This document shows, one piece after another, positions 29,139-39,531 of a DNA stretch of 64,000 bases. Made by a program: the position numbers and the translations under genes. The notes beneath the pieces were generated by a model, which saw nothing but the letters and a program-made list of their open reading frames with translations, was not told the DNA's origin and did no database searches. Numbering within the stretch: position 1 is the first letter of the stretch; every line of letters begins with the position of its first letter. Origin of the DNA: Tectiglobus diatomicola (lineage in GTDB: Bacteria; Pseudomonadota; Alphaproteobacteria; Rhizobiales; Hyphomicrobiaceae). Where the stretch lies: positions 1 through 64,000 of the forward strand of contig JAZDSJ010000004.1 of the NCBI GenBank assembly GCA_039583345.1. Direction: 5' to 3'.

Positions 29139-31388
29139 TCAAAACGCAGGTCCAAACTTATTAGAACTAGGAAATCCTTTTGGCACGACTTTTCCTGCTT
29201 GCGCGCGTAATCCAAACCAATTTTCCAACTCTTTAAAAGTTAGAATAGTCTTCTGACCCTCCGGATTAAGCCACATCAGACCATACTTACTATCAAAAAC
29301 GCGGATGTCAGAAAGCGCATCCCCCTTCAAACGTTGTAATATTACACCTTTACCGCGCGTCATCATATTAACTTCGCTTAGGGCAAACACTAATAATTTT
29401 CCATTATCGCTAACAGTTGCAACCATGTCTCCATTCACCGGAACGCACACTTCAGCAACGTCAGATGACACCAATTTCAAAATCTGTTTACCTTTTCGTG
29501 TTGAGGCGACTATATCATCTTCACATACAATAAAACCATATCCTGACTTAGAACCAATAAGCAACCTACGCTCTGGTCTATGAATGAAAATATTAACTAC
29601 ATCGAAGTCCTCTTCAAGGTCAATCATTAGGCGAACTGGCTCACCGTGACCACGTCCACCTCGAAGCTGATCACAACTGAGCGTATAAAAGCGACCATTA
29701 CTTGTAAATATTAAAAGACGATCTGTAGTAAATGCTCTTAGAGCTATACGTAATCTATCGCCTTGTTTAAACTCAAAACGTGAAAAATCACTTTGATGAC
29801 CTTTTAAAGCACGTAGCCAGCCTTTATCCGAAAGAATAACAGTTATAGGCTCTTTTTCTATCATGGCTTGTTCAAGATCTATCTCTATCTCTGGTGCTTC
29901 TGCTAGTTGTGTTCGGCGTGCGCCTATTTCAGTTTCATGCGAATATTCTTTTTTAATCTCACTAATTTCCTCCGAAATCTTAGCCCATTTCAGGTCCTTT
30001 GACTGTAATAATTCAAGCAATTTACGCTGTTCATTATTTAAGTGATCATGTTCGGCACGTATTTCCACCTCTTCGATCTTGGAAAGAGCACGTAGGCGTA
30101 AATTAAGAATGGCTTCAGCTTGAATGTCTGACAACTTAAATAAGATAATCAATTTACCCTTAGGTTCATCTTCAAATCTAATAATTCGAATTACTTCGTC
30201 AATGTTTAGAAAAGCTGCGAGATAACCTTCAAGTATTTCTAAGCGCAGTTTAATTTTTTTGAGTCGAAATTGTGAGCGACGTTTCAGTACTACCATCCGA
30301 TGATCAAGCCACTGTTGAAGTACACTGCGCAAATCAAGAACATTCGGCACTTGTCCGGCGGAGAGAACATTCATATTCAATCCGAAGCGAATTTCCAGTT
30401 CTGAGAGCTTGAATAGGCTTTCCATCATAACGATAGGATCAACTGCACGCGACTTAGGCTCTATTATCAACCTAATATCTTCCGCACTTTCATCACGTAC
30501 GTCTCCCACAAGAGGTAGTTTTCGCTCAACAATAAGATCAGCTAGTTTCTCGAGCAATTTCGATTTCTGGACTTGATATGGAATTTCAATAATTGCGATC
30601 TGATAACCACCACGACCTGTATCCTCTTTCATCCATTTAGCACGCAAGCGAAAACCACCGCGGCCAGTCTTGTAAGCTTCGATAATATTCGCCCGACTTT
30701 CAATAATAATACCACCTGTTGGAAAATCTGGAGCAGGAATATACTCAACAATCTTTTCAAGCGATGCGTCAGGATGTTTAATGAGATATAACAGAGCGTT
30801 ACAAATTTCCTCCACGTTGTGTGGCGGTATGTTGGTTGCCATACCAACGGCGATACCAGAGGATCCATTAGCCAAAAGGTTTGGAAAAGCAGAGGGTAGA
30901 ACGACAGGCTCTTCACATGATGCGTCATAAGTCAGGCGAAAATCTACTGTATCTTGATCGATACCGTCTAGTAAAGCTAACGCTGTATGTGTCATTCGGC
31001 TTTCAGTATAACGCATGGCAGCGGCATTATCACCATCAATGTTACCAAAATTACCCTGCCCATCAACCAACGGATAACGCACAGCAAAACATTGTGCTAG
31101 ACGAACAAGAGCATCATATATAGCTTGGTCTCCGTGTGGATGGAAATTACCCATTACTTCGCCAACAATTTTGGCACACTTTTTGTAAGCTTGATCAGGA
31201 TTAAGGCGCAATTCTCGCATAGCGAAAATAATACGCCGATGCACGGGCTTGAGACCATCACGCACATCTGGCAACGCTCGATGCATAATTGTCGACAACG
31301 CATATGCGAGGTAACGCTCTTCTAATGCCTCACGTAAATCAACAGATTTAAAAGGACAATCATCCTTAGAAACAAATTTATTACTCAT
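29139..31388 (-). CDS. parC: DNA topoisomerase IV subunit A
   Basis: 749 residues. ParC breaks and rejoins DNA to separate daughter chromosomes. The active-site tyrosine is in AAAMRYTESRM, preceded by the breakage-domain motifs NFHPHGDQAIYDALVRLAQ and VDGQGNFGNIDGD. The C-terminal beta-pinwheel region starts near 510 with TVILSDKGWLRALKG. The length and lack of a GyrA box favour ParC over GyrA. parE is not in the window. Confidence 0.95.
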   Translation of the reverse strand: MSNKFVSKDDCPFKSVDLREALEERYLAYALSTIMHRALPDVRDGLKPVHRRIIFAMRELRLNPDQAYKKCAKIVGEVMGNFHPHGDQAIYDALVRLAQCFAVRYPLVDGQGNFGNIDGDNAAAMRYTESRMTHTALALLDGIDQDTVDFRLTYDASCEEPVVLPSAFPNLLANGSSGIAVGMATNIPPHNVEEICNALLYLIKHPDASLEKIVEYIPAPDFPTGGIIIESRANIIEAYKTGRGGFRLRAKWMKEDTGRGGYQIAIIEIPYQVQKSKLLEKLADLIVERKLPLVGDVRDESAEDIRLIIEPKSRAVDPIVMMESLFKLSELEIRFGLNMNVLSAGQVPNVLDLRSVLQQWLDHRMVVLKRRSQFRLKKIKLRLEILEGYLAAFLNIDEVIRIIRFEDEPKGKLIILFKLSDIQAEAILNLRLRALSKIEEVEIRAEHDHLNNEQRKLLELLQSKDLKWAKISEEISEIKKEYSHETEIGARRTQLAEAPEIEIDLEQAMIEKEPITVILSDKGWLRALKGHQSDFSRFEFKQGDRLRIALRAFTTDRLLIFTSNGRFYTLSCDQLRGGRGHGEPVRLMIDLEEDFDVVNIFIHRPERRLLIGSKSGYGFIVCEDDIVASTRKGKQILKLVSSDVAEVCVPVNGDMVATVSDNGKLLVFALSEVNMMTRGKGVILQRLKGDALSDIRVFDSKYGLMWLNPEGQKTILTFKELENWFGLRAQAGKVVPKGFPSSNKFGPAF

Positions 31389-31944
31389 ATCTACTCATTA
31401 ACCAAGACCTTACCCGCCAGCAGCAACTCATAGCTAAAATCTCTTATTTGTAAAGTAAACTCTTTAGAAAAATGTACGGACTGAATATTTCTATTGAAAG
31501 TATCTTAGGTCGATAACACCTAAAGCTATCTATGTAGACTATTCTTCAATTTTGTTCTCGAAACAAAGATTATATCAAAACAAGTGAATTTAATTTCTAA
31601 ATAACTGCTAACTTCGATCAACAGGACAGTTTAAGTAGATAGACTTAGTGCATAACCGCTAAACTGTTTAAGTTACTAAAACACCCTTAACAGATTAATT
31701 ACATAAACTTGTCCCAATGAGAGGTCAACTTTTACAAATCAACTATAATATAAGATGTGATGTTAAAGTTTGACTTAAACCCTAATTGGGCTAACAATGC
31801 CAGCTTCCAAGTCATAATCTAAAGGCGAAGTCATAAATAAATTCAGATAAGGAACGGGGTTTTCGGGATTATTATTGATATACTGGTTGCACCCTTTAAC
31901 ATGAAACAAACACCTTGATGTAGTATTTATTTTACGAGATCAAA
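31389..31944. other. gap between parC and phosphatase-like gene
   Basis: 556 bp. On the minus strand, 31775-31937 is an open stretch with coding-like composition (it includes NPENPVPYLNLFM and LDYDLEAGIVSPIRV) that I cannot assign; it might be a relic. The rest is AT-rich and empty. Confidence 0.4.
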
Positions 31945-32688
31945 TTACTCTCTATGAAGAATATCCTCAATAAGGCGATTCGCAAAACCGTTTGCATAAA
32001 ATGTTTTATGTACCTCAGAAGGGTCATATGCAGTATCAACCCAGTCAAAAAAATCAATTGGTGTATGCCGATTATATTTTATGTAAGTCTTAAAAAAATG
32101 ATCCAATATACCAGTGTTAGCTTGTCTAATATGCCCATATTTAAGAGATAGGTGCTCCTTAAGTGCATTTTCTATACTCCAGCTATAGCGTATGTGTAGG
32201 AAAAGTATACTCATTAACCCAACTCGATCCGCGCCAGCTTTACAATGCATTAACATTGGATATTCAATACGTTGGAATAAATCTCTAGCTCCATACAATT
32301 CTGCAGGTGTTGGAGAAGCTCGCGAACGTATCTGGTAGTTTTCTAAAGTTAATCCATACCGAGTACAGGCCTCTTTTTCCAAAAAATAGCTGCCACACAC
32401 ACGTTCACCTCTCAGATTTACTACAGTCTTAATTCCGTGCCGTGCAAGCTCGGCTAATTGATAGGGTGTAGGTTGTGCAGAGCGCCATCCATTGGTTCCA
32501 GAAAGCTTATGTTTATTAAAATAAACAATACGAAATATACCGTGATCTAAAAAAAGCATGTCTAAATAGAAAAAAATCGGACCAACACTTTTTTTTATCC
32601 AGATCGGCATGTACGTTGAAATGGTCTGACGTATACCGATAACAATTTGTTTAAATGGACCAAGCAATAACTTCGTTAACTTTACCAT
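31945..32688 (-). CDS. tyrosine / dual-specificity phosphatase-like protein
   Basis: 247 residues. The signature HCKAGADRVG fits the cysteine phosphatase loop HCxxGxxR, with the general-acid region before it around RSRASPTPAELYG. A hydrophobic segment lies near residues 25-50, perhaps a membrane association. In alphaproteobacteria this family is often near lipid A and KDO genes, as here (divergent from the waaA fusion). It could dephosphorylate proteins or lipids; the substrate is not known. Confidence 0.85.
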   Translation of the reverse strand: MVKLTKLLLGPFKQIVIGIRQTISTYMPIWIKKSVGPIFFYLDMLFLDHGIFRIVYFNKHKLSGTNGWRSAQPTPYQLAELARHGIKTVVNLRGERVCGSYFLEKEACTRYGLTLENYQIRSRASPTPAELYGARDLFQRIEYPMLMHCKAGADRVGLMSILFLHIRYSWSIENALKEHLSLKYGHIRQANTGILDHFFKTYIKYNRHTPIDFFDWVDTAYDPSEVHKTFYANGFANRLIEDILHRE

Positions 32689-32834
32689 AAATTCTTTTCA
32701 TGTCATGAGTAGGGTGGGTTGTAATGTTTAAAATTATATTATATCGTGTAAAAGTAAACATTAATAAATGTTGTACTAATTATAATTAATCACATTGACA
32801 TAATGGTTTATTGTACATTTTCTAACTTCAAATT

Positions 32835-34916
32835 GTGTCATACCAGTCGCTTTGCATGGCTAACTTTGTGACTCCAAAATACACTATAAACTTCATTCTA
32901 GGGCAACTTGCATCGAGATATGTGAGTTGGGTTTTTAATTCTTCAAAATCCATTTCTGAAATAGAACATTTAACAGAAACAGTCGATTTTCATAAACCTT
33001 GTATTTTTACATTTTGGCGTGGCCAATTTATGCTACTTCCACCTTATTGCCCGGAGCATATATCAGTTGCGGCCATTGTCGCGCGTCATAGTGATGTAGA
33101 GATAGTTGGAGAAATAATTAAAAATTTTAATCAGATATCGCTGATACGTGGTGGTGCTGGTGATCGAAAAAAAAGTCGTGGAGGCACGACTGAACTCCTT
33201 GAAGCTATTCGAGCTCTTGGTGAAAATAAATGTGTAGCAATCACTGCTGATGTCCCCCCCGGACCATCTCATATTGTAGGAAAAGGCGTTCTAAAAATTG
33301 CACAGATGGCTGGTCGGCCTATTCTTCCAGTTGCAGCAGCAAGCTCTCGTTTTTACGCCACGCAAACTTGGAGCCGGATGACAATAAACTTTCCTTTTTC
33401 AAACATAGCTATGCGTCTAGGAACTCCAATATATATTCCAGCTGACGCAGATGACATGCAATTAGAATTTCTACGCCAACAAATACAAGATTCTCTTAAT
33501 AAAATAACATCAGAAGCCTACGCCGACGTAGGGTCTAATTCTGTATATACTATACCTTATTCTGCACTACCTAATGAAATGCTGCCCAAGCATCCAAACT
33601 TAAAGTTAACAGTCTACAAAGCTGTGACACAATTAGCAGCAAATATAGCGCCGTGTATTACATGGTACCGTAAAAAGAAAGGTAAAGAAGATCCTTATCG
33701 TCGATCTGAAAGATTGGGAATTGCTTCAGTTTCACGCCCTGATGGAGCTTTAATCTGGATACATGCAGCTAGTGTCGGAGAAACAATTGCTATTCTGCCA
33801 CTATTACAGCGTATACATTCCGAGTATGCTGGAACTAAGTTTTTATTGACCACTGGGACAGTAACATCAGCTAAAATCGCACAAGAGCGATTGCCTGATG
33901 GAGATATTCATCAATTTGCTCCTTTCGATGCACCTCAGTTCATTACACGTTTTTTAAACCACTGGAGACCTGAGCTCGTTCTTATGACTGAGTCTGAAAT
34001 CTGGCCTAATACAATTTTAACATGTAACTCACGCCAAATACCTATTGCTATCGTCAATGGACGAATGTCGGCCCGTACCTATAAACGCTGGCGTAGGAAT
34101 AAAAGTATCGCGTTACCACTTTTTAGCCGGCTAAATTTGGTTCTTGCTCAGAATGATCAATTTGTTTGTCAATTTCGTGACCTAGGAGCACGAAATGTTC
34201 TTAATAGTGGTAACATCAAAATTGATGCCCCGAGACTACCAGTTAATAAGTCCAGCTATGATAAACTTTCAGCTGCATTAGGCAATCGTCCACTATGGGC
34301 AGCTGTAAGTACGCATGCTGGTGAAGATGAGAAAATCATTTTTGTTCATAACAAGCTTTCTCAAAAGTTTTCAGGTCTTATGACTATCGTTGCTCCTCGA
34401 CACCCTGAACGTGGCGATCAAATTTTTAAACTCGCAAAGGCTGCTAATATTATTGCAGCTCGTCGAAGTCGTAATGAATATCCAACTCTTAAAACAAGTC
34501 TTTATATTATTGATACAATTGGTGAATTAGGTCTCATTTATTCTCTAGTTCAAATTGCATTTATCGGTGGCTCTCTTGTTGAACATGGAGGGCAAAATCC
34601 TATTGAAGCTGTGCGTTACGAGACAGTTGTTATTACTGGTCCAAATTACAGAAACTTCGACGACACTTACAATGCACTTCTGAGTGCTGGCGGCGCACTA
34701 AAAGTCGCGAACGAATTGGAGCTTACAGATGCAGTAGATCAGCTTTTGATTAGCAATGATAAACAACGTATACGCTACATGTATGCTGCAAATAATATTA
34801 TCGAGAATTTATCTGGAGGTCTTGAAATGACAGTATCTGCTCTCAAACATCTAATGCCAGATAATCTAAAAACATATGCCCCTCCTACTTCTGAGTGCGT
34901 AACTCATGCCCTTTAG
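32835..34916 (+). CDS. waaA: fusion: DUF374 acyltransferase + KDO transferase WaaA
   Basis: 693 residues in two parts. Residues 1-240 match the DUF374 lysophospholipid acyltransferase family (TFWRGQFMLLPP, RGGAGDRKKSRGGTTELL, ITADVPPGPSH). From about 249 it is WaaA (GT30), which adds KDO to lipid IVA: IHAASVGETIA, TESEIWPN, VNGRMSARTY, APRHPERGDQ, GGSLVEHGGQNPIEAV. The two are usually separate adjacent genes. The ATG at 33579 (residue 249) sits where a stand-alone WaaA would begin, so loss of a stop codon is a plausible origin. The start is GTG; an ATG at 32856 is an alternative. It overlaps lpxK by 11 bp. Confidence 0.93.
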   Translation: MSYQSLCMANFVTPKYTINFILGQLASRYVSWVFNSSKSISEIEHLTETVDFHKPCIFTFWRGQFMLLPPYCPEHISVAAIVARHSDVEIVGEIIKNFNQISLIRGGAGDRKKSRGGTTELLEAIRALGENKCVAITADVPPGPSHIVGKGVLKIAQMAGRPILPVAAASSRFYATQTWSRMTINFPFSNIAMRLGTPIYIPADADDMQLEFLRQQIQDSLNKITSEAYADVGSNSVYTIPYSALPNEMLPKHPNLKLTVYKAVTQLAANIAPCITWYRKKKGKEDPYRRSERLGIASVSRPDGALIWIHAASVGETIAILPLLQRIHSEYAGTKFLLTTGTVTSAKIAQERLPDGDIHQFAPFDAPQFITRFLNHWRPELVLMTESEIWPNTILTCNSRQIPIAIVNGRMSARTYKRWRRNKSIALPLFSRLNLVLAQNDQFVCQFRDLGARNVLNSGNIKIDAPRLPVNKSSYDKLSAALGNRPLWAAVSTHAGEDEKIIFVHNKLSQKFSGLMTIVAPRHPERGDQIFKLAKAANIIAARRSRNEYPTLKTSLYIIDTIGELGLIYSLVQIAFIGGSLVEHGGQNPIEAVRYETVVITGPNYRNFDDTYNALLSAGGALKVANELELTDAVDQLLISNDKQRIRYMYAANNIIENLSGGLEMTVSALKHLMPDNLKTYAPPTSECVTHAL

Positions 34917-35919
34917 GGAACCATCATGGTGGTATAATGAAAAGAATAGTCTGACAGCTAGTGTACTTGAGCCTGTGTCCAACATTTATGGCTTTATAAG
35001 CAAACGTCGCATGCTGCAATCTATAGATAGAAAGATAACACTCCCGATCATTTGCGTCGGAAATTTTACAGCAGGTGGAACAGGAAAGACACCACTTACA
35101 ATTTTGCTCTCAAAAATTGTGCGTGAGCTCGGAGGTCAGCCTGTGTTTCTCTCACGTGGCTACGGTGGCCGATTAAAATATCCACATCAGGTTATATTGC
35201 AAAGAGATACTGCAAGGGATGTTGGTGATGAACCACTATTACTCGCTAAGTATGCAAAGGTCGTAGTTTCTCGTGATCGCGTTTTAGGTGCAGAATTAAT
35301 TAGGAATGATAAACTAGGTAACGTTATTATTATGGATGACGGCTTACAACATCCAAGATTGCACAAAGATTTAGTGGTTGCAGTTATTGATGGTAAACGT
35401 GGGATAGGCAACGGACTCACCATACCTGCAGGTCCTCTTCGAGCTCCTGTAGGAGTGCAGCTTTCCTTCACTCATGCGCTTGTAGTTTACGGTAAACCAT
35501 CACCTGATACAGCAAGCTTTCTGAAGCCTCTTAGACAACCAATATTCAAAGCAAGTATCAAGCCAGTTGGAAATTTAGAGTGGATTACGAAAAAGCCTCT
35601 GTTAGCTTTTTCAGGTATAGGGAATCCCAAACGTTTTTACGATTTATTGAAGACATTAGGCGGGTCCCTCATGGAAGCGCGCAGCTTCTCAGATCATCAT
35701 TTGTACACAATTAAGGATACTAAAAGTCTTATTATTCGAGCAGAAAGCTTAGGTGCTCAGCTGGTCACCACAGAAAAAGATTTGGCACGTTTCGACTCTG
35801 AACTTTCAGACAGCCACCACCATATACGCGAAATAGTCAAGGTTTTGAAAATTGATACGCAGTTTTCACAAGCTGAAACTAGTGTACTAAAAACACTTGT
35901 GATGAAAGCCATCACATGA
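34906..35919 (+). CDS. lpxK: tetraacyldisaccharide 4'-kinase
   Basis: 337 residues. LpxK phosphorylates the 4' position of the lipid A disaccharide at the inner membrane. The P-loop is GNFTAGGTGKTPL (about 49-61), followed by FLSRGYGG, GDEPLLLA, IIMDDGLQHP and TTEKDLARF. The start lies inside the end of the waaA fusion, giving translational coupling. Its presence next to waaA shows the cell still builds LPS with KDO. Confidence 0.96.
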   Translation: MPFREPSWWYNEKNSLTASVLEPVSNIYGFISKRRMLQSIDRKITLPIICVGNFTAGGTGKTPLTILLSKIVRELGGQPVFLSRGYGGRLKYPHQVILQRDTARDVGDEPLLLAKYAKVVVSRDRVLGAELIRNDKLGNVIIMDDGLQHPRLHKDLVVAVIDGKRGIGNGLTIPAGPLRAPVGVQLSFTHALVVYGKPSPDTASFLKPLRQPIFKASIKPVGNLEWITKKPLLAFSGIGNPKRFYDLLKTLGGSLMEARSFSDHHLYTIKDTKSLIIRAESLGAQLVTTEKDLARFDSELSDSHHHIREIVKVLKIDTQFSQAETSVLKTLVMKAIT

Positions 35920-36049
35920 AAGTCTTATCATTTATAATATTAACGTAATGGTTTGCTAATGCAGTTAGATGTTATTTTCGGCTTTAGTTTAACAATTGAA
36001 TCGGACAAATTCAACTAGTCATCGTACTAATAGTTTTTACTGACTATAC

Positions 36050-36880
36050 ACAGTATTAATTTTAAGGAATTAAAAAAACAAAAATTCAGCTCATAATGCA
36101 CCACTCAACAAAAACTCATTAGCTAGAACATTAATAATTCAAAGAGTGCGTAACTTACACGCTATAGCTTAAGCTTTTTATCTGAACTTTGACATCCATT
36201 AATGCAGGTACGATTTATTATCTTAAAACAATTGTATCTAGGATGTAAATTGGTATATTATATATTTTCTTTTCACATTCAATAGAATTTAAATAATCAG
36301 GTGCACGTAATATAATTACTTAAATCTCGCATTGAGAGTTAAGAACTTTCTCAAGTATCGTATGATTTCCATAAAAATATTTATAAATTCTTGGTAACTC
36401 CAAGTCAGCTGTAATTATGAATTGCCTCTATCATCGTATCCTAAAAGTGCGTTTTAAGATAGAAAATACTCTGATGGGTCGCACTGCGGTAACAAATTAA
36501 TCTTAATTAGATATAGGGTTCAAAAGAAGTAACGTTTATATCTAAAGATTTTAGAAACTTCTTTTCCTCAAAACGATCCTGAGAAATTGCTTAGGCCTGT
36601 GGTGTGGGTAAACTGCTTTTCGTTTCACAAGATTGGAGTACTGACCCTAGAGGAACACTTTCAAAGTCATATGTCATAACCTAGACAGAAGCAGCGAAAG
36701 CATCCTAAGTATTATAATTATTGTAACTGCTATATGAGGCTTGGGTAGTGACTTCTCCTGAGAACTTTGAGCCTCATTACTATAAATATGACAATGAATA
36801 CCAATACTAGTCGCTGCTAATATTAACATACGACCCAACTGGCCACTACCTAAGATGCCAACAACAAAAATATGATTTAA
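36050..36880 (-). pseudogene. purK: relic of N5-CAIR synthetase
   Basis: PurK is traceable in order across shifting frames: VVGILGSGQLGRML at about 36830-36865 (nucleotide-binding start), then CHIYSNEAQSS, MTYDFESVPL near 36690, AISQDRFEEKKFLKSLDIN near 36550-36600, GYDDRGN near 36425, and CEI-stop-VIILRAPD with ILDTIVLR near 36210-36330. Several stops and shifts split it, and the C-terminus fades before lpxK. It follows the purE relic in the usual order. PurK makes N5-CAIR from AIR in purine synthesis. Confidence 0.9.
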
Positions 36881-36889
36881 GCGGCTAAC

Positions 36890-37245
36890 AATACGTCATT
36901 GATATACCAGGCCAACTTATAGCTAAATTATCATCGGGTAAACCATCGACTATAAACTATCAACGCCAAGTTAAGACTGACTTTCGACTATAACTCCTAT
37001 CACAAGTAATGTTATCATAGAGGCAATCAAATTGGCAAATGACCGCACCATTAGCACAAGACATGACTACCTTAATGCCACAAAATCAAGAAGATCTAGA
37101 ATAATTGATCATTCGCATTAGTGTACAGTGTGCCGGCACAATACTTGTGCCAATTGGAATAGAAAGTTCAAAACATGCATCCGCTGTGACCGCATTGTCT
37201 TCCTATCAGATAGGTAACTCATAATAATTGAAATTTGAGTCTAAA
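36890..37245 (-). pseudogene. purE: relic of N5-CAIR mutase
   Basis: Minus-strand pieces in order: ISIIMSYLSDRKTM at about 37200-37235 (PurE start, usually with GSQSDW), SIPIGTSIVPAHCT near 37120-37170 (usually RIVSAHRT), IKVVMSCANGAV near 37060 (usually KVIIAGAGGA), and GVDSL near 36952-36966. Frameshifts and stops separate them. Key residues are lost, for example SAHRT has become PAHCT. The intact ydcH gene lies just upstream, as in the conserved YdcH-purE-purK order. Confidence 0.88.
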
Positions 37246-37353
37246 CGTCCATTATTTATCATTATGCACTAAGTTTGATTGAAAATATCTTAACGCTTCG
37301 AAGCAAAGTAAGCACATTAGATTGTGTTAAACTCATAATATGCGTTTTAAAGT

Positions 37354-37542
37354 TTAAGCAATAATATCCGGACATAGCCTGTCTTCAAGATTTAAAATAG
37401 CATTTTTCAGCGCTAGCTTTTGTTTTTTTAAACGTCTGATCTGCAATTGATCAGATTGATTGTTTTCTTCTAATCGTAAGACCAAGACGTTAAGACGACT
37501 ATGCTCTTCACGTAAGATATTTAAGCGAACTTTATCAAACAT
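37354..37542 (-). CDS. YdcH (DUF465) family protein
   Basis: 62 residues from the ATG at 37542; the frame extends to 37608 but the added residues are not family-like. It is a short coiled-coil protein with the DUF465 pattern REEHSRLN followed by LKKQKLALKNAILNLEDRL. It binds no known ligand and its role is not known. In alphaproteobacteria it commonly precedes purE, whose relic lies just downstream, so it has outlived its operon partners. Confidence 0.82.
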   Translation of the reverse strand: MFDKVRLNILREEHSRLNVLVLRLEENNQSDQLQIRRLKKQKLALKNAILNLEDRLCPDIIA

Positions 37543-38295
37543 AATGTGATACTTTTTTGGAAATAATAATATTAAATTGCTTTTACAGATTGTTATTTGA
37601 TCTGACAATTCCTTACTAAAAAACGTTATATTATAAGTTTTGTGATCAGAATTTATACTATTTATTAAAAAATTATAACTAATGAATGTTTAAATTAAAA
37701 ATAAATCTATACTAACACCTATCATGATGGACTATGCTTAATGTATTTAAAGCATGGTTTAAAACTTAGGGACGTAAGAGGTATTTAGATTGTAGATTTT
37801 TACGTAGTTGTTTATTTATCATAATATGTAAATCTACACATGCAACAGGTAAAACAGAGACCTGCATTAATGAGCTTAAAATTGACTTTTTTACTTCTAG
37901 ATATTATCTGAAAGTCAAAACAATACATACAATCTTGCACAAATTGTCATGTAATTTGTATTGGTTTCGAAACCGTAGTTTTATATCAATACTAAATCTT
38001 TAGAGTAAATTAACATAAATACTCAGAGGTGTTTCACATCTGAGATCTGTCTAATAAGCAAAAGAAAACCAGCATTGAAATTGTTTTTAGATAAATTCTA
38101 CTTGTAAATATACTCAAAATAAGAAACCACACTTGATCAATTATTTTAAATATCAGACAAATAATATATGCAAAAAATTTACTCCTTGGAGTTTAATCCT
38201 AAAAACATCTTAAATTTCTACACATATTTAATTATTACAGATTAAACTAGGTTATTAAGAAGATTTTGATGGGACATTGTTAACAAATACAAGTC
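37543..38295. other. divergent intergenic region without recognisable genes
   Basis: 753 bp between ydcH (minus) and the glucosaminidase gene (plus), very AT-rich. No relic or structured element was recognised. Confidence 0.4.
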
Positions 38296-39531
38296 ATGCG
38301 AAAGTTTTTATTAGGAGAGCTTATGACAGTTATTAGTTTTGCAGTAATAATTATGAATTTAGGCATATTTTATTCATCTGCAAAAGCTAATGCTGTTCCC
38401 GAAGTTTTACTTACTGATAGCAACCAACCACCGTCATGTGTTACCCCTGAAAGGCTTTTGAAGTTTATAAAATTGCGAAATCCATATTTGCGTCCTAAAT
38501 TTAAAAATATTGCAATTTACTATATTAAATACGGAAATTTATTAAATGTTCGTTGGGACTTTGCATTTTTTCAAATGTTACTTGAAACTGACTTCCTTAA
38601 ATTCACTGGAGACGTTCATTGGTCACAAAATAATTTTTCAGGCTTAGGAGCGACTGGAAATGGAGTAAGGGGTGAGAGATTTACATCTGTTTCCGATGGA
38701 GTTAAAGCGCATCTCGAACATTTACTTATTTATGCCGGTGTGCATGTTAAAAAACCAATAGCTGTTCGTACACGAAAAGTACAATCTTGGAAAATTCTTT
38801 CTAATTGGCGACGTTCTATAAAGGGGCCTATCACATTTAGAAATATAGGGCAAAAGTGGGCGCCCAGCACGCCTAATTATGCCAACAATATAGAGTCTAT
38901 AGGAAAAAACTTTGATAATAAATACTGTAAAAGAAGAGCTAGCAAAACAATATTTTTCTCTGGAGTACAGAAACAAAAAATACCTAAATTTCCTGCAGGA
39001 CCTTCTCGTGCATTACTCGGAGCATCATTAGTAAATGAAGATATGGACAGGAGGAACTCCTTTTTAAGCGTAGGAGAACTCAGAACTTACATGAAGAAAA
39101 ATGAAATCGACAACTCAGTTGTGAAGTTGTCTCAAAATCAAAACAAAAAAGTAACCAATTCTCTTCATGGATTTAGTAAACCTAATCGTGACCTTAAAAC
39201 CAAAGCAATACTAATGTCGAGAATAAGTAAAAGTAAATTTAAGGAAAAATATCAAATACATAGAAAAGCCAGATACACTGACAGTTACAATAAAAATGAA
39301 CCTAAATGCAGCGTTTGGACAGCCAGTCATGGAGGCGAGAAAACAATATTAATTCGCTCCATGAACAAAAATTACATAAACTACACCGCCCTCGATGTGA
39401 ACCCCGATAATGAAAAATTAGAGATGGACGCTTACATTGCAGCGTATGCCCGCGGCGGGAAAAAAATATCTGAGTATAAATCAAGAGCTCTTGCCCTTGA
39501 TCAGGCTTTTAAGCTTTGCCCAGGAGGATAG
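38296..39531 (+). CDS. secreted glucosaminidase-domain protein
   Basis: 411 residues. An N-terminal signal peptide starts MRKFLLGEL, has a long hydrophobic core, and probably ends at AKANA. The glucosaminidase-like domain (about 45-215) includes RWDFAFFQMLLETDFLKF and SQNNFSGLGATG, the fold that cleaves peptidoglycan glycans. Two lysine-rich linkers follow, then a C-terminal AYIAAYARGGKKISEY segment also seen in related proteins. An internal ATG at 38323 with GGAGAG before it is a possible start but would weaken the signal peptide. It is inferred to act in cell-wall remodelling. Confidence 0.82.
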   Translation: MRKFLLGELMTVISFAVIIMNLGIFYSSAKANAVPEVLLTDSNQPPSCVTPERLLKFIKLRNPYLRPKFKNIAIYYIKYGNLLNVRWDFAFFQMLLETDFLKFTGDVHWSQNNFSGLGATGNGVRGERFTSVSDGVKAHLEHLLIYAGVHVKKPIAVRTRKVQSWKILSNWRRSIKGPITFRNIGQKWAPSTPNYANNIESIGKNFDNKYCKRRASKTIFFSGVQKQKIPKFPAGPSRALLGASLVNEDMDRRNSFLSVGELRTYMKKNEIDNSVVKLSQNQNKKVTNSLHGFSKPNRDLKTKAILMSRISKSKFKEKYQIHRKARYTDSYNKNEPKCSVWTASHGGEKTILIRSMNKNYINYTALDVNPDNEKLEMDAYIAAYARGGKKISEYKSRALALDQAFKLCPGG

